Shown here: piece by piece, positions 1 through 5,725 of the stretch
Layout of the letters: each line of letters opens with the position of its first letter
Position numbering within the stretch: position 1 is the first letter of the stretch
DNA from: Patulibacter sp.
GTDB taxonomy: Bacteria; Actinomycetota; Thermoleophilia; Solirubrobacterales; Solirubrobacteraceae
DNA length: 7,519 nt
Assembly: GCA_031119595.1 (NCBI GenBank)
Contig: JAVHXX010000096.1
Location: forward strand, 3,584-11,102
Reading direction: 5' to 3'
The notes under the pieces: generated by a model
What the model was told of the DNA's origin: nothing
What the model saw: the letters and a program-made list of their open reading frames with translations, nothing else
Databases searched by the model: none
Position numbers and translations under genes: made by a program

Positions 1-81
1 CGGGGCGGGCGAACTGTCGACGGAGGACACGCCGAGCAGTCAATCACCCGGCGGCGGGCGGCGCGCCGTCGTGGAGGTGCC

Positions 82-660
82 TCAGTCGCGGTCGACCGCC
101 GGGAGGCCGTCGAGACTCACGCGGTTCTTCGTGCGCCGCTGCTCGCGGTAGCCGTCGGCGCCGAGCACGCGGAGCTTCTTGGCGGTCGACAGGGCGTGGT
201 GGTCGCGCTGGCCGACGTACTCCATCACCGGCACGCCGTACCCGCACGCGTCGCTCACGCGCTTCACGTGCACGAGGATGATCGACCGGCGGGCCTCCGG
301 GACGGACGCATCCTCGAACTGCGCCTCGTCCATGAGCTCGTCGAAGCGGGGATCGTCGGGCCAGACGATCTCGCCGCGGCCGTGGAACCGCACGATCCGA
401 GGCGGACCCTCGAACGCGCAGAGCATCACCACGATGCGGCCGTTCTCGCGGAGGTGCGCGATGGTCTCCGAGCCGCTGCCGGTGACTTCCAGGTACGCGA
501 CGGTGTGCGGGCCGAGCACGCGCAGCGAGCCGATCGGGCCCTTCGGGGAGACGTTCACGTGCCCGTCGCCGTCCAGCGGGGCCGAGCCCACGAAGAACAG
601 CGCCTGCCGCTCGACCCATCCCTTGATGTGGTCGGTGATCTCGTCGAAGACGGTCGCCAT
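82..660 (-). CDS. Pyridoxamine 5'-phosphate oxidase-like (split beta-barrel flavin/cofactor-binding) protein
   Basis: This 192-residue protein looks like the putative PNPOx family: small cytoplasmic proteins with a split beta-barrel that bind FMN, F420 or a related cofactor. Most have no known substrate. The family signature is the segment at residues 21-41, with LFFVGSAPL followed by DGHVNVSPKGP. Residues 53-64 (TVAYLEVTGSGS) and 65-81 (ETIAHLRENGRIVVMLC) are the next barrel strands and the helix with the conserved Asn/Gly turn. FEGPPRIVRFHGRGEI (83-98) is the central hairpin. The C-terminal part (125-192) holds CGYGVPVMEY and a basic tail. The ATG at 658-660 is preferred over an in-frame GTG at 664-666, because a TAGCCT -10-like hexamer ends exactly 6 nt before the ATG, which suggests a leaderless mRNA. 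It is transcribed away from the 847-1137 gene. The family call is firm; cofactor and reaction are unknown. Confidence 0.9.
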   Translation of the reverse strand: MATVFDEITDHIKGWVERQALFFVGSAPLDGDGHVNVSPKGPIGSLRVLGPHTVAYLEVTGSGSETIAHLRENGRIVVMLCAFEGPPRIVRFHGRGEIVWPDDPRFDELMDEAQFEDASVPEARRSIILVHVKRVSDACGYGVPVMEYVGQRDHHALSTAKKLRVLGADGYREQRRTKNRVSLDGLPAVDRD

Positions 661-666
661 GCCCAC

Positions 667-672
667 AGGCTA
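667..672 (-). promoter_or_regulatory. Candidate -10 element (TAGCCT) for a leaderless transcript of the PNPOx-like gene
   Basis: On the minus strand TAGCCT matches the actinobacterial -10 consensus TAnnnT. It is followed by six bases (GTGGGC) and then the ATG at 658-660, so the predicted +1 is the A of the start codon. No Shine-Dalgarno sequence precedes the ATG, which fits leaderless initiation. The best upstream -35 candidate is weak (TTGGAG at 692-697, 19-bp spacer). This comes from pattern and spacing only. Confidence 0.45.
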
Positions 673-820
673 CGCCCCGGCGCGCGACCCGCTCCAAGTC
701 AGCCAGCGCTCGGCGGCGCGGCCGTCCGGGTGCCCGTGCGGGCCGGGACCGGCGGCGCGATGTACCCCGGCTGCGGGCGCGGGCGCACGCGCAGCATCTC
801 CCGGGGCGCACAATGGAGTC

Positions 821-850
821 GTGGTCCTCCTCCCCACAGCACGCCGGTGA
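821..850 (+). other. Possible 9-codon leaderless leader ORF (MVLLPTARR) overlapping the next start
   Basis: A GTG at 821-823 opens nine codons ending in TGA at 848-850. The stop overlaps the GTG start of the next gene in a GTGA arrangement (847-850). A -10-like CACAAT at 809-814 sits exactly six bases before the GTG, the spacing expected of a leaderless transcript, although its first base departs from TAnnnT and no good -35 is visible. Because the downstream gene lacks a Shine-Dalgarno sequence, translational coupling from this leader would explain how it is translated. Such a short ORF could also arise by chance. Confidence 0.3.
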
Positions 851-1137
851 CGCTCGCGCCGGCCGACTGGTACTCCGTGCGCCGCGCGGTCAACGGCAAG
901 CCGTCGACCTACCGCTGCCCGTTCTGCAACCAGCACCTGCTCGCCCTCACCGAGCACGTGCTCGTGGCCCCGGAAGGCGACACGACCCGCCGCCGGCACG
1001 CTCACACCACGTGCACGCTCGACGCCCGCCGGGCCGGCAGCCTGCCATCGCTCGAGGAGTGGAAGGCCACGCAGCCCCGACCGCCGAGCCTGCTCTCACG
1101 CGTGCTGCACCGCGGCGGCGTCGCGGTCGACGACTGA
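847..1137 (+). CDS. Small conserved actinobacterial Cys/His (zinc-motif) protein
   Basis: This 96-residue protein has no function I can name, but it resembles a small conserved hypothetical family of actinomycetes. The conserved block begins ADWYSVRRAVNGKPSTYRC (residues 6-24). CPFC at 24-27, with H30 and H37, is followed by a basic stretch and HAHTTC (51-56). C24, C27, H53 and C56 could therefore form a C-x2-C / H-x2-C zinc site. LEEW (69-72) and a proline-rich basic tail follow. The reading frame is open far upstream, so the start is a choice. GTG at 847 lies just before the conserved block, while the ATG at 760 would add 29 residues of low-complexity Gly/Arg-rich sequence and is unlikely. 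There is no clear ribosome-binding site; translation may be coupled to the short leader ORF that overlaps it. It probably shares a transcript with the PH-domain gene 45 nt downstream. A role in nucleic-acid or metal binding is a guess. Confidence 0.75.
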   Translation: MTLAPADWYSVRRAVNGKPSTYRCPFCNQHLLALTEHVLVAPEGDTTRRRHAHTTCTLDARRAGSLPSLEEWKATQPRPPSLLSRVLHRGGVAVDD

Positions 1138-1182
1138 GCGATCCGGGCTCAGGACCAGCGCCGACGCGCCGACCAACGAGCC

Positions 1183-1797
1183 ATGGCTACCGAAGCGATC
1201 TTCTCGGCCTCGCCCCGGATGCGGACGAAGACCCACGGGTTCTACGCCACCGGCGCCGGCCTGCTCGCGATCTCGGCCTGGCTCCCCCTCCGCGATCCGC
1301 ACGGGTCGACCATCGCCACCGTCGCCTGCATCGGATTGGGCCTCGCCGTCTGCGCGGTGCTCGTCGCCGTCGGTCGCGGCTACGCCCACACGCGCGTGGT
1401 GATCACCGACGCGGAGGTGATCATCCACAACGTCGGGACGAAGGACGTCTTCCCGTTCGACGAGGTCCTCGGCTTCGACACGATCACGCGCACCGTGTCG
1501 AACCTCCCGGGGGTACCGACGGCCGTCCTGCGCCTCACCCCGCGCACCCACGGCATCCCGCGGCGCTTCCCGGTGACCGCGTTCAGCTGGAGCCCCGATC
1601 CTCGCGCCCGCAGCGCACGGCGACCCGGCCAGCCCCCGTTCCAGTTCGACGCCCAGTGGGCGGAGCTCAACGCGATCGTCGACGAGATGAACGCCGAGCT
1701 CGACGCGCGCCGGGGCGGACACCCGACGGCAGTGCGCCTGGGTGCGGCGAAGCAACCGAGCACGCCGACGCCCCACCCCGCGCGGCACGCGGCCTAG
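1183..1797 (+). CDS. Two-helix membrane protein with a bacterial PH-like domain
   Basis: This 204-residue protein has two hydrophobic segments, at about residues 19-36 (FYATGAGLLAISAWLPL) and 43-64 (TIATVACIGLGLAVCAVLVAVG), joined by a short turn. A soluble domain follows with the layout of bacterial pleckstrin-homology domains: TRVVITDAEVIIHN (70-83), FPFDEVLGFDT (90-100), a strand with VLRLTPRTHG (115-124), and a closing amphipathic helix AQWAELNAIVDEMNAEL (157-173). The tail (174-204) is basic and proline-rich. It is predicted to sit in the cytoplasmic membrane with the PH-like domain in the cytoplasm. Molecular role is unknown; related small actinobacterial proteins are usually annotated only as PH domain-containing. 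The start is well fixed, because no start codon lies between the upstream stop and this ATG. It is in the same frame as the upstream gene and ends 18 nt from the convergent hyuB. Confidence 0.85.
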   Translation: MATEAIFSASPRMRTKTHGFYATGAGLLAISAWLPLRDPHGSTIATVACIGLGLAVCAVLVAVGRGYAHTRVVITDAEVIIHNVGTKDVFPFDEVLGFDTITRTVSNLPGVPTAVLRLTPRTHGIPRRFPVTAFSWSPDPRARSARRPGQPPFQFDAQWAELNAIVDEMNAELDARRGGHPTAVRLGAAKQPSTPTPHPARHAA

Positions 1798-1815
1798 AGG
1801 AGCGAGCGCCGCACC

Positions 1816-3591
1816 TCAGGCGCGCACCGCCGCGGTCGCCTCCGCGTCGACCACCAGCTCGCCACCGCCGGCGGGCACCGCCAGCACGACCCCGTAGATC
1901 GCCCGCGCGCGGTCATCGGAGACCCAGCCCTCGAGCACGTCGCGGAGCACGAGCTGCGGATCCCGGTCGTGGGGGTCACCGTAGCCACCCCCACCGCCGG
2001 TGATCGACACGACGCGCTCGCCGGGGACGATCTCGAGGGTCGCCGCCATCGGCACGTCGACCCGCTGACCGTCGGCATCGAGCTTCCAGCCATCGGACGG
2101 CGCGGCGGTGTGGCCGCCACGCACGCCGCGGGCCGGGTTCTCGTGACCCTCGAACGTGTACGCCAGCATCACGGGCGTGCCCTTCGCGCCGTACGACACG
2201 TACGACCCGAGCGCGCCGCGCTGCCGGCCCGCGCCCTCGCTGTCGGGGATGAGCTGCTTCTCGAACACGTGGATCGGGTACTTCTGCTCGTCGACCTCGG
2301 TGCTGTCGTGGTACATCAGCGAGGCTGCGACCGGCAGGTAATAGGTGGGCCAGCCGTCGGCCACGGGCCCGCCGGGCCCGCCCGTGCTCCCGAGGAAGAT
2401 CTGGTTCACGAACGGCGCCCCGCCGTAGCGCGGGTCGTTGCCGGAGATCACCGCGTACGAGATGCCCATGCCGAGCCCGCCTTCGGCGAGTCCGAAGCCC
2501 TCGCCGAGCTCCGCGAACGCCGCCTGCGTGATGCAGACGAGCCGGTCGGCGATGTTCGTCGTAGCCATCGAGCACGAGTGCGGGAAGCGCGGGTTGCCCG
2601 CGATCGAGCCGTCGCGCAGGAGCACGTCGATCCGGCGGAAGCTGCCGGCGTTGTGAGGCACGTCGGGGTCGATCGAGTTGAAGACGCCGGTGATGACGTT
2701 GTTCGTCGCGCAGGCCCGCGACTCGTTGAGGCCGCCCGCGTAGTTGTCGGGGTTGTCGGTGAGGTCGATCGCCAGGCGGCCCGCGGCCGGGTCGATCGCC
2801 ACCTTCACCGTGAGGTCGACGCCGTCGGGGAGCCCCGGGTAGGGATCGTGGGTGCCGCGGCCGACGAGCTCCCCCGCGGGCAGCTTCGAGATGGCATCGA
2901 CCATGCGCCGCTCGCTGTAGTCGAACCACTCGCGCACGAAGCCGCGCACGACCTCCAGGCCGTGGTCCTCGCAGAGTTCCTTGAGGCGCCGCTCCGCGAT
3001 CCGGGCCGCGCCGAGCGTGGCGAGGTAGTCGCCGTACCACTGCTCCGGCACGCGGATCCGGCGCTGGCACATGCGGATGATGTCCTGGACGTCGGAGTAG
3101 CCCGACTGCACCTTCACGCACGGGAAGATCAGTGCGCCTTCCTCGTAGATGTCCTTCGCGCCGGGCATGTACGTGGTCGGCAGGGCGTTGCCGCAGTCGG
3201 CCTGGTGCGACTTCGCGCACGCCGTGAACACGTGCTCGCCCTCGAAGAAGACGGGCACGAGGATCGCGTGGTCGGCCGGGTGGGTGTTCCCGAGGTACGG
3301 GTCGTTGTGGAGGAAGGCGTCGCCCTCGGCGAACTCCGGATGCAGGTCGGCCATCGCCTCGGCGAGGAATTCGGTCCCGATCACGTGCACCGGCAAGCCC
3401 TCAGCCGACGCGAGCAGCTCGTGCCCGCTCGTGATGAGCGAGCACGAGAAGTCGCGGGCGGTGTTCAGCACCGCCGAGCGCCCGGCCCGCAGGAGTGTGT
3501 TCGTCATCTCGCGCACGATGCTCTCGAACCGGTTCGAGAGCACCGCGAGGAGCACCGGGTCGACGGCGCGTCCGGTCGTCACGGAGGTCAT
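1816..3591 (-). CDS. hyuB: Hydantoinase B/oxoprolinase family protein (HyuB-type subunit of an ATP-dependent amidohydrolase or carboxylase)
   Basis: The 591-residue protein has the normal length and layout of HyuB, the partner of HyuA in N-methylhydantoinase, caprolactamase and acetone/acetophenone carboxylase complexes, and the C-terminal half of 5-oxoprolinases. It is cytoplasmic and is thought to act on the intermediate phosphorylated by HyuA. Visible motifs are LSNRFESIVREM (18-29), DFSCSLIT (48-54 region), HNDPYLGNTHPADH (95-108), SHQADCGNALPTTYMPG (128-144), EEGALIFPCVKV (150-161), IRMCQRRIRVPEQWYGDYLA (172-191), NPDNYAGGLNESRA (280-293), DSEGAGRQRGALG (450-462) and the closing GGGGYGDPHDRDP (533-545). 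H104, D107 and H129 are candidate metal-site residues; position 130 is Gln where many relatives have a second His. The ATG overlaps the hyuA stop (ATGA, 3588-3591), so translation is probably coupled and the start is secure. Substrate class cannot be fixed from sequence. The first codons contain a 24-bp perfect palindrome. Confidence 0.94.
   Translation of the reverse strand: MTSVTTGRAVDPVLLAVLSNRFESIVREMTNTLLRAGRSAVLNTARDFSCSLITSGHELLASAEGLPVHVIGTEFLAEAMADLHPEFAEGDAFLHNDPYLGNTHPADHAILVPVFFEGEHVFTACAKSHQADCGNALPTTYMPGAKDIYEEGALIFPCVKVQSGYSDVQDIIRMCQRRIRVPEQWYGDYLATLGAARIAERRLKELCEDHGLEVVRGFVREWFDYSERRMVDAISKLPAGELVGRGTHDPYPGLPDGVDLTVKVAIDPAAGRLAIDLTDNPDNYAGGLNESRACATNNVITGVFNSIDPDVPHNAGSFRRIDVLLRDGSIAGNPRFPHSCSMATTNIADRLVCITQAAFAELGEGFGLAEGGLGMGISYAVISGNDPRYGGAPFVNQIFLGSTGGPGGPVADGWPTYYLPVAASLMYHDSTEVDEQKYPIHVFEKQLIPDSEGAGRQRGALGSYVSYGAKGTPVMLAYTFEGHENPARGVRGGHTAAPSDGWKLDADGQRVDVPMAATLEIVPGERVVSITGGGGGYGDPHDRDPQLVLRDVLEGWVSDDRARAIYGVVLAVPAGGGELVVDAEATAAVRA
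3519..3542. repeat. Perfect 24-bp palindrome inside the 5' end of hyuB
   Basis: The arm TGCTCTCGAACC (3519-3530) is followed directly by its exact reverse complement (3531-3542), with no spacer. It lies 49-72 nt downstream of the hyuB start, spanning codons 17-24 (VLSNRFES). In mRNA it could form a strong stem with a minimal loop just inside the hyuB ORF; in DNA it would be a symmetric dimer site. The SNRFE peptide is conserved in the HyuB family and supplies part of the symmetry, but not all of it. Function is unknown. Confidence 0.9.
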
Positions 3592-5702
3592 GCGGCCACC
3601 ACGGTTTCGGTCTGCGCGGCCGCGGCGACATCGCCTGGGTCCGCTCGGGTCAGGAGGTACTCGCCCGCCGTGGTCACGGCGGCCTGCCAGCCCGGCAGCA
3701 CCACCACGGTCGTCGTCGGCTCCTCGATCACGGCCGGGCCCTCGACGACGTGCCCGGGCGCGAGCGTGTCACCGACGTACCGCGGCGTCGGTCGCGACGT
3801 GTCGCCGCCGAACCACCCCGCAGCCGTGGTGCGCGGCACCGGCGGACCGCTCGCCGGAGGGCGGGTCGGGAGGGTCGGCTTCGGGAGGTTCGCGGTCGCG
3901 CGGCCCTTCCACGAGATGCATTCGACCTGCTGCCCGGACTCCCGCACCGCGAAGACCCGCTCGTGGACGTCGTGGAAGCCCTCGACCAGCGCATCGACAT
4001 CGGCGCTCGAGTCGAAGCGGCCACCCGCGAGCGGCACGTCGAGCTCCCACACCTGGAACGGGTACCTCGCCTCGACGATGAACTCCTTCCCGCGCTGCTC
4101 GGGTGGTGTGCCGAGGCCGTCGAAGAAGGCGTCCATCTGCGCGTCGAGGCCCGCGAGGCCGGCGTTCACCGCCGCCGCGTCGAAGCGGCCCGTGTCGGCG
4201 CGGAGGCTGATGCTGAACTCGCTGACGATGTCCGAGAACAGCCCACCGCACGCCGAGAGCGCCCCGGCGGTGCGCGGCACGAGCACCTGCTCACTGCCGA
4301 GCGTCTCGGCGATCCGGCCGATGGTCATCCCGCCCGCACCGCCGCCGGCGACGAGCACGCCGCCCCGAGGGTCGAGGCCTTCGTTGATGGTGATGTCGCG
4401 GATCGCGGTCACCATGCGCTCGTTCGCGACGGTGAGGATCGCCCACGCGGCGTCCTCGACCGTCATGCCGAGCGGTCCCGCGATCACCCGCTCGATCGCC
4501 TCCCGGGCGCGTGCCGGATCGAGCGCGAGGCGGCCGCCGAGGAACGTCTCCGGGTCGAGGTGGCCGAGCACGATCGACGCGTCGCTCACCGTCGGCTCGG
4601 TGCCGCCGAGCCCGTAGGCGGCCGGGCCCGGCACGGCGCCGGCGCTCTGCGGCCCGATGCGCAGCAGGCCACCCGAGTCGATCCACGCGATCGAGCCGCC
4701 GCCCGCGCCGATGTTCTTGATGTCGACCGACGACAGCCCGGTCATGTGCCCGGTGAACGGCTCACCGAGCCACGTCTCGCGGGTGAACTTCACCTGACCG
4801 TCCCGCACGACCGACACGTCGAAGCTCGTGCCGCCCATGTCGCAGACGATCACGCTCCCCTCGCCCGGCGCGTAGGTGCGCCCCGCGATCGGCGCCATCG
4901 ACGGCGCCGAGTTCACCGAGTAGATCGGGCGATCCTGCACGTCGGCGACGGTCATCACGCCGCCGAACGACGTCACCACGAGCAGCTGCCCGTCGAAGCC
5001 GGCCGCCGTCAGGTCGGCGGCCATCTCGCCGAGGTGGCGCTGCATGAGCGGCTTGAGCGACGCGTCGATCGCCGCGGACGACGCCCGCCGATACTCGCGG
5101 ATGATCGGGTTGAGCTCGTGCGACAGCGTGAACGGCAGTCCCGGCAGCTCCTCGGCGATGAGCTCGCCGACGCGCCGTTCGTGGGCCGGGTTCGCGATCG
5201 ACCACAGCAGGCAGACCGCGATCGCCTCGACCCCGAGCGCGGGGAGGCCACGCAGCGTCTCGCGGACCGCGTCCTCGTCGAGCGGATCGACGACCTCACC
5301 CTCGGACCCGATCCGCTCCGGCACTTCGAAGGTACGTCGCCGCGGCACGTACGGCTCGGGATAGGACTGGCGGAAGTCGAAGGGATTGAGCTTCCCGCCC
5401 TCGCGGAGCACGAGCGTGTCCGGGTGGCCGGCCGTCGTGAGGAACGCGGTCTTCGCGACGCCGCCCGTGAGGATCGCGTTCGTCGAACGGGTCGTGCCGT
5501 AGATGAAGACGTCCGTGGCGGCGAGTAGCGCCGCGAGCGTGAGGTCGTGCTCCCCGGCGACGTGCGTGAGCGCGTCACCGAGCCCGCCCCAGATCCGCTC
5601 GCGGGTGGTCGGCGCCTTGCCGACCCACAGCTCGCCCCGGTCGGTGGTGATGACGACGTCCGTGAAGGTGCCGCCGGTGTCGACGGCGATGCGATGGCCC
5701 AT
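3588..5702 (-). CDS. hyuA: Hydantoinase A/oxoprolinase family protein (HyuA-type ATP-dependent subunit)
   Basis: The 704-residue protein is a full-length HyuA-type subunit of the actin/ASKHA ATPase fold. With HyuB it couples ATP hydrolysis to opening of a cyclic amide (oxoproline, hydantoin, lactam) or, in some branches, to ketone carboxylation. The phosphate-1 loop is DTGGTFTD (8-15). YGTTRSTNAIL (68-78) follows. The second phosphate motif is CDMGGTSFDVSVV (287-299), then DIKNIGAGGGSIAWID (327-342), and the adenosine-site glycines VAGGGAGG (451-458) with PRTAGALSACGG (476-487). The C-terminal beta domain (about 540-690) ends with EGPAVIEEPTTTVVV (654-668). Where many relatives have a serine-glycine-proline motif, this one has NSAPSMAPIAG (264-274). 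The ATG at 5700-5702 has GGAG 11 nt upstream. It lies 23 nt after the aminotransferase and overlaps hyuB by 4 nt, so the three are almost certainly one transcript. The family call is firm; substrate is unknown. Confidence 0.95.
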   Translation of the reverse strand: MGHRIAVDTGGTFTDVVITTDRGELWVGKAPTTRERIWGGLGDALTHVAGEHDLTLAALLAATDVFIYGTTRSTNAILTGGVAKTAFLTTAGHPDTLVLREGGKLNPFDFRQSYPEPYVPRRRTFEVPERIGSEGEVVDPLDEDAVRETLRGLPALGVEAIAVCLLWSIANPAHERRVGELIAEELPGLPFTLSHELNPIIREYRRASSAAIDASLKPLMQRHLGEMAADLTAAGFDGQLLVVTSFGGVMTVADVQDRPIYSVNSAPSMAPIAGRTYAPGEGSVIVCDMGGTSFDVSVVRDGQVKFTRETWLGEPFTGHMTGLSSVDIKNIGAGGGSIAWIDSGGLLRIGPQSAGAVPGPAAYGLGGTEPTVSDASIVLGHLDPETFLGGRLALDPARAREAIERVIAGPLGMTVEDAAWAILTVANERMVTAIRDITINEGLDPRGGVLVAGGGAGGMTIGRIAETLGSEQVLVPRTAGALSACGGLFSDIVSEFSISLRADTGRFDAAAVNAGLAGLDAQMDAFFDGLGTPPEQRGKEFIVEARYPFQVWELDVPLAGGRFDSSADVDALVEGFHDVHERVFAVRESGQQVECISWKGRATANLPKPTLPTRPPASGPPVPRTTAAGWFGGDTSRPTPRYVGDTLAPGHVVEGPAVIEEPTTTVVVLPGWQAAVTTAGEYLLTRADPGDVAAAAQTETVVAA

Positions 5703-5725
5703 GATGTGCGGTGCTCCGGTCGGCG

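Noticed and set aside
1..81. Possible end or start of another gene at the left edge
   Set aside because: All three plus frames are open, but give no family-like sequence, and those running on overlap the PNPOx-like gene. The minus-strand GTG near 47 has too little sequence to judge.
770..795. Weak inverted repeat GCTGCG/CGCAGC in the divergent intergenic region
   Set aside because: Only 6 bp with a 14-nt loop in very GC-rich DNA; expected by chance.
196..846. Upstream extension of the small Cys/His protein to a 313-residue frame
   Set aside because: The added part is the reverse shadow of the PNPOx-like gene. The conserved block begins right after the GTG at 847.
813..2003. 396-codon plus-strand frame starting at ATG 813
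   Set aside because: Low-complexity Arg/Pro/Ala sequence overlapping two better genes in another frame.
2362..2386. Hairpin and 9-bp tandem repeat of GGGCCCGCC type in hyuB
   Set aside because: Explained by the coding of a glycine/proline run (TGGPGGPV) in GC-rich codons.
1969..4617. 882-codon open frame on the plus strand across hyuB and hyuA
   Set aside because: It is antisense to two clear family members. Its product is Arg/Val/Asp/Glu-rich with no recognisable domain, as expected from the reverse frame of high-GC codons.
3495..5528. 677-codon plus-strand open frame over hyuA
   Set aside because: Antisense shadow of hyuA with repetitive Arg/His/Asp composition and no motif.
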